A stretch of DNA of 64,000 nt from Methylophaga sp. (GCA_002733505.1 NVVW01000006.1:48415-112414); one strand, 5' to 3'. Shown: positions 36,375 to 47,632, counted from the first letter of the stretch. A program made the numbers and translations. Notes: generated from the sequence alone by a model not told the origin.

Positions 36375-37354
36375 CTTGGTGACGACTCATAGCCTTGGCG
36401 GATAAGCTCAGCTAATTGCTTTACCGTCATCGCATACATACGACTATGATTATAGCGGGTAATACTATAAAAATTTTGCCGTACTAGCCAATATTCTTCG
36501 CCCTTTTGCTGAGTGAGCGCAATAAGCGCTATTTTATCATTTGCATAAGGCAAGTTTTTAAGTGAAGCACCCGCGGCAGCTAATTGTTCTCGGGAAAGTT
36601 TAGGCTTGTAGCCTTTGGCAATCAGGGCGGTTGGCTCTTCTGCTAATAAACTTGTTTTATGTGCAATACTTTGCCCTGTAATCCAACCGTGTAGCTTAAT
36701 ATAGTTAGCAATACTTCCTATTGCATCATCAGGGTTGGTCCAAATATCACGTTTATTATCACCATCAAAATCAACCGCATAGGCACGGTAACTGCTTGGC
36801 ATAAACTGTCCTAATCCCATGGCACCCGCATAGGATCCCACAGCGTTTAATGGTGATCTATTTTCTTCACGCGTCAATAATAGAAAATGTTCTAATTCAC
36901 TGCGAAAGAACTTACTTCTTGGCGGATAGCGAAACGCTAATGTCGATAAAGCGTCAATCACTCTAAAGCCACCCACATTACCACCGTAACTTGTTTCAAC
37001 GCCTAAAATGGCAATAATTATTTCAGCAGGCACGCCATAGTGTTGCTCTGCTCGTTGCAAAACATCAACATGCTGCTGCCAGAATTTAACACCCTCATTT
37101 ACACGTTTATCTTGAATGAAAATAGCGCGGTATTTATACCAAGGCTTACTTTTTTCAGCAGGTCGGGCAATAGCCTTGAGAATAGAATCTTTAACTTCCA
37201 CCTTGGCGAATAACTGATTCAGTTCATCAGCACCAAAACCATGCTTTTGTTCCATTTCATTAATAAACTTGGTCAAGCCTGGCAGATCTGCATTCGCAAA
37301 TACTCCGCCAGAAAAGCTAGTTAGAAATAAAACAACAATAAATAGTTTTTTCAA
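36371..37354 (-). CDS. mltB: Lytic murein transglycosylase B
   Basis: This 327-residue exported enzyme cleaves glycan strands. The signal peptide ends SGGVFANA, with no lipobox. The catalytic glutamate lies in IILGVETSYGGNVGGFRVIDALSTLAF. GAMGLGQFMPSSYRAYAVDFDGD is the conserved substrate motif. It overlaps rodA and rlpA by 4 nt on either side. Confidence 0.94.
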   Translation of the reverse strand: MKKLFIVVLFLTSFSGGVFANADLPGLTKFINEMEQKHGFGADELNQLFAKVEVKDSILKAIARPAEKSKPWYKYRAIFIQDKRVNEGVKFWQQHVDVLQRAEQHYGVPAEIIIAILGVETSYGGNVGGFRVIDALSTLAFRYPPRSKFFRSELEHFLLLTREENRSPLNAVGSYAGAMGLGQFMPSSYRAYAVDFDGDNKRDIWTNPDDAIGSIANYIKLHGWITGQSIAHKTSLLAEEPTALIAKGYKPKLSREQLAAAGASLKNLPYANDKIALIALTQQKGEEYWLVRQNFYSITRYNHSRMYAMTVKQLAELIRQGYESSPR

Positions 37355-38481
37355 GATGACATCATCCTTCTGTGGGTGTGAATAGACATCAGGATACCGA
37401 AACCCGCTAATAAGGTCACCATTGATGTGCCCCCATAGCTAATTAAAGGTAGTGGCACGCCTACTACAGGCAGTAGCCCCGTCACCATCCCGACATTAAC
37501 AAATACATAGACCAGAAAAGTCAGTGAAATACTCCCGGCTAATAATCGCGCAAAACTTGTTTGTGCTTGGCTAGCGATATAAATACCTCTAGCCGCCACT
37601 AATAAATATAAAACTAATAACAAACCAACGCCGACCAAACCAAATTCTTCAGCAATTACTGCAAAGATAAAGTCGGTCGAACGTTCAGGTAAAAATGCTA
37701 AGTTTGATTGCGTTCCCTCTAGCCAACCTCGCCCAAATAAACCACCTGAACCAATTGCAATTTTTGACTGGATAATGTGATAGCCAGCACCCAAAGGATC
37801 GCTTTCTGGATTAATCAGCGTTAATACTCGTTGGCGTTGATAATCATGCATTACATACCACAATACCGGTAATGCAGCAGTAGAGGACACGATAAATCCT
37901 ATGATAATTCGCCATGAAATTCCAGACAAAAACACCACGATTAAACCAGAACTTGCAATAAGTAATGCGGTGCCTAAATCAGGCTGCTTTGCAATTAATA
38001 ATGACGGCATAATAATCATCACCAAGCCAATAATAAGACGCCAAATAGTAGGTGGCAGAGGATACTCTGCCAAGTAACGCGCTACCAATAAAGGTACCGC
38101 CAACTTCATTAATTCTGAAGGTTGAAAGCGGAAAAAACCTAAATCCAACCAGCGCTGTGCGCCTTTGCCCTCATGACCAACAAATAATACCGCAACCAGT
38201 AAGATTAACCCCACTCCAAATAATATATAAGCTGAATCGCGCATACGATCGGGGTGAATATTAGCAAGTACTAACAGCACAAAGAATGCCATCCCTAACC
38301 GTACTAACTGACGGCTTATAAGCGCTGTGCTTTGATCGCCTGCACTGTATAACACCATTAGCCCCAAGCCTAATAATATGAATAGTCCAAATAGCAGCAG
38401 CGCATCTATATGAATAACCCGTAATGCCTTTGTTAGACTAAATCGCGGAGGGTTTTTCCAATCTATTAATGTGTCACTCAT
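37351..38481 (-). CDS. rodA: Peptidoglycan glycosyltransferase RodA (SEDS)
   Basis: This multi-pass SEDS polymerase of about 376 residues builds glycan during elongation. Conserved segments are GKGAQRWLDLGFFRFQPSELMKL, KQPDLGTALL, LPERSTDFIFAVIAEEFG and GVPLPLISYGGTSM. I start at 38481 (MSDTLIDW), which overlaps the mrdA stop by 8 nt. A start 15 nt further up is possible but lacks a ribosome site. It acts with PBP2 and MreBCD, all encoded here. Confidence 0.94.
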   Translation of the reverse strand: MSDTLIDWKNPPRFSLTKALRVIHIDALLLFGLFILLGLGLMVLYSAGDQSTALISRQLVRLGMAFFVLLVLANIHPDRMRDSAYILFGVGLILLVAVLFVGHEGKGAQRWLDLGFFRFQPSELMKLAVPLLVARYLAEYPLPPTIWRLIIGLVMIIMPSLLIAKQPDLGTALLIASSGLIVVFLSGISWRIIIGFIVSSTAALPVLWYVMHDYQRQRVLTLINPESDPLGAGYHIIQSKIAIGSGGLFGRGWLEGTQSNLAFLPERSTDFIFAVIAEEFGLVGVGLLLVLYLLVAARGIYIASQAQTSFARLLAGSISLTFLVYVFVNVGMVTGLLPVVGVPLPLISYGGTSMVTLLAGFGILMSIHTHRRMMSS

Positions 38482-40327
38482 TTGGAATAATTCCAAAATA
38501 TTGATCTATCATCTTACGGGCAATAGGGGCGGCAGTTTTACTGCCTCCCCCCCCATTTTCTGCTATTACTACTACTACAAATTCTGGATCTTCAACAGGA
38601 GCAAACGCTATAAATAAGGCATGATCATGCAATCTTTTATCTAAAGTCTCCGCATCATATTCTTCATCTTGCTTAATGCTAAATACTTGTGCAGTACCCG
38701 TCTTTCCGGCAACTTTAAATGTTAAGTCTTTGCCCACTTTTCGAGCCGTACCCCGTTTACCATGTACAACTTCAACCATTGCATCAACAGTAGCCTGCCA
38801 GTTTCGGCTATCAATTATAGGTAACGTTTCAAGTCTTTCAATAGGGAGCAATTTTAGTTCCGTTTGTCCCGTATCCCTAGTCGCTCTTACTACTCGGGGA
38901 CTAATACTCTCACCCCGCATTGCCAATGTCGCGGTAGCATGCGCTAACTGAATAGGTGTCATCTGATTAAATCCTTGGCCAATACCCGAAATAAGTGTTT
39001 CTCCGGGATACCAGACTTGATTACGCGCATTCCTTTTCCATTGCCGTGATGGCGATAAGCCTCTACTCTCACTGGGCACATCAATGCCTGTTCGCCTGCC
39101 AAAGCCAAATAAATCTAAAAAGCCATGTAGCCTATCAATACCCATGGTATTTGCTAAATCATAAAAATACACATCACATGATTGCGCCATAGACGTAATA
39201 AAATCAACTTTTCCATGACCCTGTTTCTTCCAACACCGGTAACGGTGATCTTCTTTTCCCGGCAAGCTGTACCAACCGGGACAAAACGTACTCGAACTCT
39301 CGTTCACTATGCCCATTTCTAATCCAGCCAGCGCAATAAAGGGTTTTAATGTTGAACCCGGCGGATAATGCCCTCGTAATGCCCGATCAAATAAAGGCCT
39401 ATCCATTGAGTCTCTTAATACCGCATAAGATTTGCGACTGATCCCAGTTATAAATTCATTGGGATTAAAATCAGGCTTGCTAATCATAGCAAGCACGCCT
39501 CCCGTTCTAGGATCAAGCGCAATAATTGAACCATTAAATTCGCTTAATGCTTGCGCGGCAACCCGTTGTAAATTAATATCTAAATGTAAAAATAGATCTT
39601 GGCCTGAAACGGATGGCGTATTTGTTATTTCACGTACCATTCGACCTTGCACATTAGTCTCTACTTGTTGATACCCTACTTGACCATGCAAGCTATCTTC
39701 ATAAAACCGCTCTACGCCCGTTTTTCCAATATATTGCGTGCCTTTGTAATTTTTCTCGTCAATCCGCTGTTGATCTTTTTCATTGATTCGTCCTACATAG
39801 CCAATGGTGTGAGCAAACAAAGCGCCATGAGGATAATGTCGTATTAATCGCCCCACCACCTCTAATCCAGGAAAGCGATGTCTATTAACTGAAAATTTAG
39901 CGACTTCTTGCTCGGTTAACCGTTGCCTAACCACCACTTCTTTGAATCGACGTTGATGTTTAATTTGTTGTTGTATTTCAGCTACTTCATCGTCTGTTAG
40001 GGCTAACAGTAATTGCAACTCTTGCAATGTGATGTCAACATCAATGACTTTTTCAGGTACTAATTCCAAGCTAAATACAGGGATATTCTCAGCTAACACC
40101 ACACCATTACGATCATAAATTAAACCTCGCTGCGGTACTAAAGGCTCAAAATCAACTCTATTCCTATCTGAAAGGGCATTAAAGTGCTCATACTCAAACA
40201 CCTGCAAGACGGTAAGCCTAATCATTACTACGGCAAAGAGTATCCCCGCAAAAATAGCTGCAAAAATTAATCGATCATTAATAACTCTGTTTTCACGATG
40301 ATGATCTTTGAGTTCAAACCTTAACAT
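38474..40327 (-). CDS. mrdA: Penicillin-binding protein 2 (transpeptidase)
   Basis: This 617-residue class B PBP crosslinks peptidoglycan with RodA. An N-terminal membrane helix is followed by the dimerisation domain. The active-site motifs are STLKP (serine nucleophile in YPPGSTLKPF), SCD (MAQSCDVYFY) and KTG (VAGKTGTAQVF). The NRVDFEPLVPQRGLIYDRNG segment is typical. It sits between mreD and rodA, the usual elongasome order. Confidence 0.96.
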   Translation of the reverse strand: MLRFELKDHHRENRVINDRLIFAAIFAGILFAVVMIRLTVLQVFEYEHFNALSDRNRVDFEPLVPQRGLIYDRNGVVLAENIPVFSLELVPEKVIDVDITLQELQLLLALTDDEVAEIQQQIKHQRRFKEVVVRQRLTEQEVAKFSVNRHRFPGLEVVGRLIRHYPHGALFAHTIGYVGRINEKDQQRIDEKNYKGTQYIGKTGVERFYEDSLHGQVGYQQVETNVQGRMVREITNTPSVSGQDLFLHLDINLQRVAAQALSEFNGSIIALDPRTGGVLAMISKPDFNPNEFITGISRKSYAVLRDSMDRPLFDRALRGHYPPGSTLKPFIALAGLEMGIVNESSSTFCPGWYSLPGKEDHRYRCWKKQGHGKVDFITSMAQSCDVYFYDLANTMGIDRLHGFLDLFGFGRRTGIDVPSESRGLSPSRQWKRNARNQVWYPGETLISGIGQGFNQMTPIQLAHATATLAMRGESISPRVVRATRDTGQTELKLLPIERLETLPIIDSRNWQATVDAMVEVVHGKRGTARKVGKDLTFKVAGKTGTAQVFSIKQDEEYDAETLDKRLHDHALFIAFAPVEDPEFVVVVIAENGGGGSKTAAPIARKMIDQYFGIIPNE

Positions 40328-40343
40328 AGGTATGCCATCGTGA

Positions 40344-40820
40344 TTAGCTCACACCAAACACACGTCTTGTTTTACGTAATACAGCAAACACTATTGGCCA
40401 AATAAGCGTGCTCACTATCGCTGGAGCCCAAATAGTCCAACTCGCGTCTGCCGGAGAAAATATTACCTTGATAATATGAACCAGCAATACTAAAGACATC
40501 ACAATTAAAGCTTGTTGCCATATAGGATATTGGCGTAGCCGCAAATGCAGATTAAGTATAAGGTAGATCACTAAAGCATAAGAAAAGGCCAAAATTCCCA
40601 GCGCCCCTCCCAACATCACATCCATCAATAGCCCAACTGTCCATGCAAAGCCGATGCCCACCCGTTCAGGTAAAGCCATAGCCCAATAGAGTAGTGTCAT
40701 TAGTACCCACTCTGGTCTAAATGGGCGAAGTAAGTCTGGCATAGGCACAATTACTAAGATCATCGCAATAATGATGGTAATGAATAATACCATTCTGCCT
40801 TGTGGTCTATTCTGCATCAT
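40344..40820 (-). CDS. mreD: Rod-shape-determining membrane protein MreD
   Basis: This 158-residue inner-membrane protein with about five helices has the RPEWVLMTLLYWAMALP and GIGFAWTVGLLMDVMLGGALG motifs of MreD. It links MreC to the elongation machinery. The start overlaps the end of mreC by 14 nt. Confidence 0.92.
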   Translation of the reverse strand: MMQNRPQGRMVLFITIIIAMILVIVPMPDLLRPFRPEWVLMTLLYWAMALPERVGIGFAWTVGLLMDVMLGGALGILAFSYALVIYLILNLHLRLRQYPIWQQALIVMSLVLLVHIIKVIFSPADASWTIWAPAIVSTLIWPIVFAVLRKTRRVFGVS

Positions 40821-41685
40821 CAGCTTGCTCCACAGAGACCTCTGACCTACTAGTATTTACCAACCTTTCTGTCGGTAAAACTAATAATAATTCTCGGCTT
40901 GTTGATAAATGTGCTGCCGGCTCAATAGCAATTTCTGCAAATGCTCTTCCTTTAGGAAAATGTACTGATTTCACTGTACCGACTGGATAACCAACGGGGA
41001 AACGCCCGCCCAATCCTGATGTAACGAGTAAATCGCCTTCTCGTATATCTACATTATGTGGCAAATGTTCTAACTGCAAAGGCATTGCTAAGCCTCGACC
41101 TGTTGCCACTGCCCGCAAACCATTTCGATTAATTTGTATCGGAATACCATGACTAGGATCGGTTAACAAAACAATACGGCTAGAAAATGGATAAACCTCG
41201 GTGACTTGTCCCATAACACCATTTGCATCAAGTGCTGACTGACCTATAAAAACACCATCTTTTTTACCTTTATTCACCACTACCTGTTGAAAAGAGGGAT
41301 CAAGATCAATGGTGAGTAACTCAGCCACTAACACACGTTCAGTTAACCGAAATGATGAACCTAATAACTCACGTAATCGCATATTTTCACGTTCTAATGC
41401 TTGTAGTTTTTGCAGGCGCATACTACTCAACAATTGCATACTTTCGAGCTTATTATTTCTATTTCTTAACTGTTCTCTATCTTGGAAAAACTCACTAGTC
41501 CAATTACTTAGATCTGATGGTAATGCTGCAACAACTTGAACTGGATACAACACGGTGGCTAATGTCACTCGAACAGAAGCAAAATAATTAAATCTCGAAT
41601 CTAATACAAATAACGCCAGCGATGCTATTAATGCTAATAACAATCGCGCATTTAAAGAAGGTGCTTGAGAAAATAATGGTTTGAT
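40807..41685 (-). CDS. mreC: Rod-shape-determining protein MreC, apparent non-canonical ATC start
   Basis: MreC has a short cytoplasmic tail, a membrane helix (LLLALIASLALFVLD), a coiled coil (about residues 60-95) and beta domains with the GVMGQV and LLTDPSHGIPI motifs. Family homology extends upstream of the first usable TTG (41643) through KPLFSQAPSLNAR, which matches the normal MreC N-terminus. At the position of the usual ATG stands ATC (41685-41683), preceded by AGGG at a 9-nt spacing. In-frame TAG at 41706 limits extension. I take ATC as the start (292 residues). A sequencing error or the TTG start are alternatives. Confidence 0.85.
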   Translation of the reverse strand: MKPLFSQAPSLNARLLLALIASLALFVLDSRFNYFASVRVTLATVLYPVQVVAALPSDLSNWTSEFFQDREQLRNRNNKLESMQLLSSMRLQKLQALERENMRLRELLGSSFRLTERVLVAELLTIDLDPSFQQVVVNKGKKDGVFIGQSALDANGVMGQVTEVYPFSSRIVLLTDPSHGIPIQINRNGLRAVATGRGLAMPLQLEHLPHNVDIREGDLLVTSGLGGRFPVGYPVGTVKSVHFPKGRAFAEIAIEPAAHLSTSRELLLVLPTERLVNTSRSEVSVEQADDAE

Positions 41686-41702
41686 ATAATTAAGCCCTAT
41701 AA

Positions 41703-41738
41703 ACTAAAAAACCTTTGCTAATATTATTTCAGCAAAGG
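41703..41738 (-). terminator. Rho-independent terminator after mreB
   Basis: On the minus strand CCTTTGCT and AGCAAAGG form a perfect 8-bp stem (41731-41738 with 41712-41719) followed by TTTTTTAG. It lies between mreB and mreC, so it either ends or attenuates the mreB transcript before mreCD. Confidence 0.8.
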
Positions 41739-41765
41739 CTTTCTATTATCTTTTATATTTATCCT

Positions 41766-42818
<1,053 letters not shown>

Positions 42819-42930
42819 TCATAACTCTAATACAGATAAAAGCGATACTTTATAATGCACTGGGCTGTTGAGCAAGCCACGAATGATTTAAACTTGACGC
42901 TTTTAACACTATTTATTTCTGGTACTGTCA

Positions 42931-43218
42931 ATGAGTTTAGATAAAACCGATGTAGAAAAAATTGCACATTTAGCACGCCTAGCTATTGATGATGATGCTA
43001 TACCTGACTATGCGCGTGATTTAACCAATATTTTTAAGCTTGTAGAACAGATGGAACAGGTGGATACCAGCGATATTACACCGATGGCACACCCTTTAGA
43101 TGCCCATCAACGTTTGCGCTCAGATGTGGTTAAAGAAACGGATCAGCGCGAATTATTTCAATCAATTGCGCCAAAAACAGCTGCGGGTGTTTACCTCGTC
43201 CCCCAAGTTATTGAATAG
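42931..43218 (+). CDS. gatC: Glu-tRNA(Gln)/Asp-tRNA(Asn) amidotransferase subunit C
   Basis: This 95-residue GatC wraps around the A and B subunits. The signature V.KIAHLARLAIDDD and the late REL..S.APK...G.Y.VP.VIE are complete. It starts the gatC-gatA pair. A 190-nt gap with an inverted repeat separates it from gatA, which is longer than usual. Confidence 0.94.
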   Translation: MSLDKTDVEKIAHLARLAIDDDAIPDYARDLTNIFKLVEQMEQVDTSDITPMAHPLDAHQRLRSDVVKETDQRELFQSIAPKTAAGVYLVPQVIE

Positions 43219-43256
43219 CTGTTGCGACTTAGCGCATTCATCTTTTACTCCATAAC

Positions 43257-43322
43257 GGCATTATTTTCGTACTCAAATGGTCACATATTTCAATATGCTC
43301 ACATTTTCCGTGCGAAAATGCC
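43257..43322. promoter_or_regulatory. Inverted repeat between gatC and gatA
   Basis: GGCATTATTTTCGTAC (43257-43272) is nearly complementary to GTGCGAAAATGCC (43310-43322) with one 3-nt bulge. A long hairpin with a 37-nt loop could form in the intergenic transcript. No T-run follows. The role is unknown. Confidence 0.5.
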
Positions 43323-43408
43323 TTATTATGAAGAAAAATCTAAACACGCTAAGCAACAACAGTCATAATAACCATATAAAGTAGTAACGAAAAATTATAG
43401 GCAAAAAC

Positions 43409-44863
43409 ATGCACAACAAATCTCTATCTGAACTTTCAGCATCACTACAAAGTGGCGAATTCAGCAGCGTTGAATTAACACAGCACTACCTCGACCGGAT
43501 TAATAAACACAACGCTGGTCTTAATGCGTTTATCACCGTGGCAGACGATCACGCTCTGCAACAAGCACAAGCAGCTGATCTGCGTTTGCAACAAAAAACA
43601 GCCGGTAAATTAACCGGTATTCCACTGGCACATAAAGATATTTTCTGCACCCAAGGTTTGCGCACTAGTTGCGCCTCTAAAATGCTCGATAATTTTATAT
43701 CGCCTTATGATGCCACCGTCGTTGAAAAAATCAATGCTGCCGGCATGGTGACATTGGGTAAAACCAATATGGACGAATTTGCGATGGGTTCATCAAATGA
43801 AACCAGCTTTTATGGCGCCGTTAAAAACCCATGGGATCTTGAACGTGTTCCCGGCGGTTCATCAGGTGGCAGCGCGGCAACAATAGCTGCAAGATTAGCC
43901 CCTATTGCAACAGGAACAGATACCGGTGGTTCTATCCGCCAGCCAGCATCGCTGTGCAATCTAACAGGCTTAAAACCCACCTATGGTCGCGTTTCACGCT
44001 ATGGCATGATTGCATTTGCTTCAAGCCTTGATCAAGCCGGCCCAATGGCATCTAGTGCCGAAGATGCGGCGCTATTATTAAATGAAATGGCAGGCTTTGA
44101 TGAGCGTGATTCCACCAGCGTTGAGCGTGATGTACCTGACTACACTACCAACCTTAATGATTCTTTAGAAGGTTTAAAAATCGGCTTACCAAAAGAGTTT
44201 TTTGATGATGGCTTAGATAGTGACGTTGCAGCCACCATTGATGCCGCCATTAAAATGTATCAATCATTAGGTGCAACCGTTAAAGAAATTACTTTGCCAA
44301 ACACAGCTTTATCTGTACCCACTTATTATGTGGTTGCTCCTGCTGAATGTTCATCTAATTTATCCCGTATGGATGGCGTACGCTTTGGTCATCGCTGTGA
44401 CGATCCGAAAGATCTAGACGATCTTTATTTTCGTTCGCGTGGAGAAGGTTTTGGCGAAGAAGTAAAACGTCGCATTATGATTGGCACCTATGCGCTATCA
44501 GCCGGTTATTACGATGCTTATTATTTAAAAGCACAGCAATGTCGCCGTTTAATTAGTGATGATTTCAAACAAGCATTTAATAATGTCGATGTCATTATGG
44601 GACCAACCGCCCCGACAACGGCATTTAAAATGGGTGAAAAAACAGATGATCCAGTGGCGATGTATTTAGCCGATATTTATACCATTAGCACTAATCTGGC
44701 GGGCTTGCCGGGCATGTCGATTCCTGCTGGCTTTGTAGGTGGCCTACCTGTTGGTTTGCAATTAATTGGTAATTATTTTGAGGAAGCTAAATTATTAAAT
44801 ATTGCTCATAAATATCAGCAAGCTACGGATTGGCATCAACAAACTCCAGAGGCTTTCAAATAG
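43409..44863 (+). CDS. gatA: Glu-tRNA(Gln)/Asp-tRNA(Asn) amidotransferase subunit A
   Basis: This amidase of 484 residues releases ammonia from glutamine for transamidation. The Ser-cisSer-Lys triad is visible: lysine in PLAHKDIF, glycine-serine loop GGSSGGSA and nucleophile region [12 protein letters not shown]. It is full length. The usual third gene gatB does not follow; a ThDP enzyme begins 6 nt later. Confidence 0.96.
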   Translation: MHNKSLSELSASLQSGEFSSVELTQHYLDRINKHNAGLNAFITVADDHALQQAQAADLRLQQKTAGKLTGIPLAHKDIFCTQGLRTSCASKMLDNFISPYDATVVEKINAAGMVTLGKTNMDEFAMGSSNETSFYGAVKNPWDLERVPGGSSGGSAATIAARLAPIATGTDTGGSIRQPASLCNLTGLKPTYGRVSRYGMIAFASSLDQAGPMASSAEDAALLLNEMAGFDERDSTSVERDVPDYTTNLNDSLEGLKIGLPKEFFDDGLDSDVAATIDAAIKMYQSLGATVKEITLPNTALSVPTYYVVAPAECSSNLSRMDGVRFGHRCDDPKDLDDLYFRSRGEGFGEEVKRRIMIGTYALSAGYYDAYYLKAQQCRRLISDDFKQAFNNVDVIMGPTAPTTAFKMGEKTDDPVAMYLADIYTISTNLAGLPGMSIPAGFVGGLPVGLQLIGNYFEEAKLLNIAHKYQQATDWHQQTPEAFK

Positions 44864-44869
44864 AATACT

Positions 44870-46501
44870 ATGAAAGCAGCTGAACTCTTTGTCCGTAGCC
44901 TCGAAAACGAAGGGGTTGAATATATTTTCGGTATTCCGGGTGAAGAAAACTTGGATGTGATGGATGCATTATTAGACTCTGACATTAAATTTATCACTAC
45001 CCGCCATGAACAAGGCGCTGCTTTTATGGCGGATGTTTATGGTCGATTAACGGGGCGTGCCGGTGTCTGTTTAGCGACCTTGGGACCGGGGGCTACCAAC
45101 CTTATTACTGGCGTTGCTGATGCCAATATGGATCATGCGCCCTTAGTGGCTATTGCCGGTCAAGCTTCGACTAATCGTTTGCATAAAGAATCACATCAAG
45201 TATTAGATCTAGAAGCGATGTTTTTACCTATCACTAAATATTCAACACGTATTGTTGGGCCAGAAGCGATTACGGAAATTGTACGAAAAGCATTTAAAGT
45301 GGCGCAAACTGAAAAAACCGGCGCTTGTTTTATTGAATTTCCTGAAAATATTGCTGAAATGGAGATTGATGATTCACCCCTGTATGTAAAACATGCTATT
45401 CCGCCCGAACCCGCAGCCGAACAAATAGAACGAGCGGCAGCCATTATTTCAAAAGCAGCAAACCCTATTATTTTGGCGGGTAATGGTGTGGTGCGCGCCA
45501 AAGCATCACACTCACTGGCTGATTTTGCTGAAACCTTAGGTATTCCCGTTGCCAACACCTTTATGGCAAAAGGGGTGATCCCTTTTCGTCACCCAATGGC
45601 TTTAGGCAGTGTAGGCTTGCAGGCCAATGATTATATTAGCAGCGGCTTTGCTAATGCCGATGTTATTATTTGCATTGGTTACGATATGGTGGAATATCAT
45701 CCTTATCTTTGGCATCCATCGCGTAATCACACCATTATTCATATTGATGCTACTCACGCTGAAGTCGATGCTTATTACAGTGTAATTTTAGGCGTGATTG
45801 GTAATATCAATCTTAGCCTCAACCGTATCGCCGCTATCAGCACACCACATAAAAATAAAGCCATGCGTACTTTGCGTGACAGCATCATCAAAGATATGAA
45901 TCAACATCAAGATGATGTTGAATTCCCTATCAAGCCACAAAAGATTATTTGGGACTTGCGCACAGCAATGGATTTAAAAGACATTGTGATCTGCGACGTC
46001 GGCGCACATAAAATGTGGGTGTCTCGTATGTTCCGCTGTGAACACCCTAACACCTGCATTATTTCGAATGGTTTTGCTAGCATGGGTATTGCCGTACCCG
46101 GTGCTATTGCTGCCAAGCTGGCACACCCTGAGCAAAATATCGTTGCAGTAACCGGCGATGCAGGGTTTTTAATGAATTCGCAAGAAATAGAAACAGCGAT
46201 GCGCCTTAATATTGCCATTGTGATTTTAATCTGGAATGATGCTAGCTATGGACTGATCGAATGGAAGCAACAAAGTCAGTTTGGTCGCACTAGTAATGTT
46301 AAATTCACTAATCCAGACTTTGTACAGTATGCGCAATCTTTTGGTGCTCATGGTGTCAAAATAGAACGCACACAGCAGCTTATGCCCGAATTACAAGCCG
46401 CACTAGCGCGTGACACGGTAACGATTATTGATTGCCCCGTAGATTATCGTGAAAACCTGAAACTAACAGAAATACTAGGCCAATTAACATCAGCTAATTA
46501 A
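44870..46501 (+). CDS. ThDP-dependent acetolactate synthase-like enzyme
   Basis: This 543-residue enzyme has the three domains of the acetolactate synthase family. The N-terminal Pyr domain has FGIPGEENLDVMDALL, the catalytic glutamate in RHEQGAAFMADVYGR and GPGATNLITGVADA. The C-terminal ThDP/magnesium motif is GDAGFLMNSQEIETAMRLNIAIVILIWND. The sequence resembles the AlsS (catabolic) group. No small regulatory subunit (ilvH) or acetolactate decarboxylase is adjacent, so the metabolic role is open. It is close behind gatA, probably cotranscribed. Confidence 0.82.
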   Translation: MKAAELFVRSLENEGVEYIFGIPGEENLDVMDALLDSDIKFITTRHEQGAAFMADVYGRLTGRAGVCLATLGPGATNLITGVADANMDHAPLVAIAGQASTNRLHKESHQVLDLEAMFLPITKYSTRIVGPEAITEIVRKAFKVAQTEKTGACFIEFPENIAEMEIDDSPLYVKHAIPPEPAAEQIERAAAIISKAANPIILAGNGVVRAKASHSLADFAETLGIPVANTFMAKGVIPFRHPMALGSVGLQANDYISSGFANADVIICIGYDMVEYHPYLWHPSRNHTIIHIDATHAEVDAYYSVILGVIGNINLSLNRIAAISTPHKNKAMRTLRDSIIKDMNQHQDDVEFPIKPQKIIWDLRTAMDLKDIVICDVGAHKMWVSRMFRCEHPNTCIISNGFASMGIAVPGAIAAKLAHPEQNIVAVTGDAGFLMNSQEIETAMRLNIAIVILIWNDASYGLIEWKQQSQFGRTSNVKFTNPDFVQYAQSFGAHGVKIERTQQLMPELQAALARDTVTIIDCPVDYRENLKLTEILGQLTSAN

Positions 46502-46529
46502 GGAGTCTCTGAATAAGAGAATATCAACA

Positions 46530-47030
46530 ATGAATCGCCACGCCATCTTCGCCATCTTTCTTGTAATGGGGCTATTTGCCCTCAATTGGTTTAATAATAG
46601 TGATCCAGACACCATAGCAGCCATTACGTTTACCGATATAGACCAAAACCCTCATAGTTTTGCCCAATATAAAGGCAAGCCCATGCTCATTATATTTTGG
46701 TCGACAGATTGCCCATCTTGCATCACTGAAATTCCTGACTTAATTGAATTGCATGAGACTTATGCCAAGCAAGGGCTAGTCATGATCGCTGTTGCTCTGG
46801 CACATGACACCCCTCCACATATTAAAGCAATGCGAAGTGAACGCCAGATCCCCTACACCATTACATGGGATAAAGATGCCTCTATTGCCCTAGCATTTGG
46901 CAATGTTCGTGTCACCCCTACCCATTTCCTAATTGATCCTGACGGTGAAATCGTGATGCGCAAAATTGGTACACTCAACGCCACAAGAATACATGATATG
47001 TTACAGGACATGGGACTTGAATCTAGTTAA
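46530..47030 (+). CDS. TlpA-like membrane-anchored thioredoxin
   Basis: The 166 residues begin with a signal anchor (HAIFAIFLVMGLFALNWF). A TlpA/ResA domain follows, with the redox motif WSTDCPSCITEIP (cysteines about residues 60 and 63) and the cis-Pro loop NVRVTPTHFLIDPDGEIV. It faces the periplasm and may reduce disulfides for cytochrome c maturation or another target. The neighbours do not identify a partner. Confidence 0.88.
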   Translation: MNRHAIFAIFLVMGLFALNWFNNSDPDTIAAITFTDIDQNPHSFAQYKGKPMLIIFWSTDCPSCITEIPDLIELHETYAKQGLVMIAVALAHDTPPHIKAMRSERQIPYTITWDKDASIALAFGNVRVTPTHFLIDPDGEIVMRKIGTLNATRIHDMLQDMGLESS

Positions 47031-47180
47031 CAACAAACTGGCTACACATTTAGGTCGGTATATGGTATAAAGTTCGGCTTTCTAAGTCCTTATTGGTAAC
47101 ATAATGAACAGCGAGTAAGGGTTTTTTAGTTAGGGAGTTCTTTCCTTAGCATTGTAAATGTTCAACAGGAGCGATTTAAT

Positions 47181-47417
47181 ATGGCACGAGTATGTCAGGT
47201 AACGGGTAAACGCCCAATGGCTGGGAACAATGTTTCTCACGCCAACAATAAAACGAGACGTCGGTTTCTTCCTAATCTTCACCCACATCGTATTTGGGTT
47301 GAGTCAGAAAACCGTTGGATTAAATTACGTGTAAGTAATCACGGTTTACGCATTATCGACAAAAAAGGCATTGATGCCGTTTTAGTTGATATCCGTGCTC
47401 GTGGCGAAAAAGTTTAG
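47181..47417 (+). CDS. rpmB: 50S ribosomal protein L28
   Basis: This 78-residue protein begins [32 protein letters not shown], the L28 signature, and ends in GIDAVL. Shine-Dalgarno CAGGAGCG precedes the ATG. It is followed after 11 nt by rpmG, the usual rpmB-rpmG pair. Confidence 0.98.
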   Translation: MARVCQVTGKRPMAGNNVSHANNKTRRRFLPNLHPHRIWVESENRWIKLRVSNHGLRIIDKKGIDAVLVDIRARGEKV

Positions 47418-47428
47418 GAGATATAATC

Positions 47429-47584
47429 ATGCGCGAAAAAATTAAATTAGTATCGTCAGCTGGCACAGGCCACTACTACACTACAGATAAAAACAAACGT
47501 ACTATGCCTGAAAAATTGGAAATGAAGAAATTCGATCCCGTTGTTCGCAAACACGTTATGTATAAAGAAGCTAAAATTAAATAA
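47429..47584 (+). CDS. rpmG: 50S ribosomal protein L33
   Basis: This 51-residue protein reads [20 protein letters not shown], then [20 protein letters not shown] and a lysine-rich end. It is the cysteine-free (zinc-independent) L33 form. The Shine-Dalgarno TAGGAG lies 8-10 nt upstream of the ATG. A strong terminator follows. Confidence 0.98.
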   Translation: MREKIKLVSSAGTGHYYTTDKNKRTMPEKLEMKKFDPVVRKHVMYKEAKIK

Positions 47585-47608
47585 GCTTTTAATAAAAGAA
47601 AAATATTA

Positions 47609-47632
47609 AAACCCGCCTCTGCGGGTTTTTTT
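47609..47632 (+). terminator. Rho-independent terminator of rpmB-rpmG
   Basis: The stem ACCCGC/GCGGGT with a CTCT loop is followed by seven T. An A-run precedes it. Confidence 0.92.
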
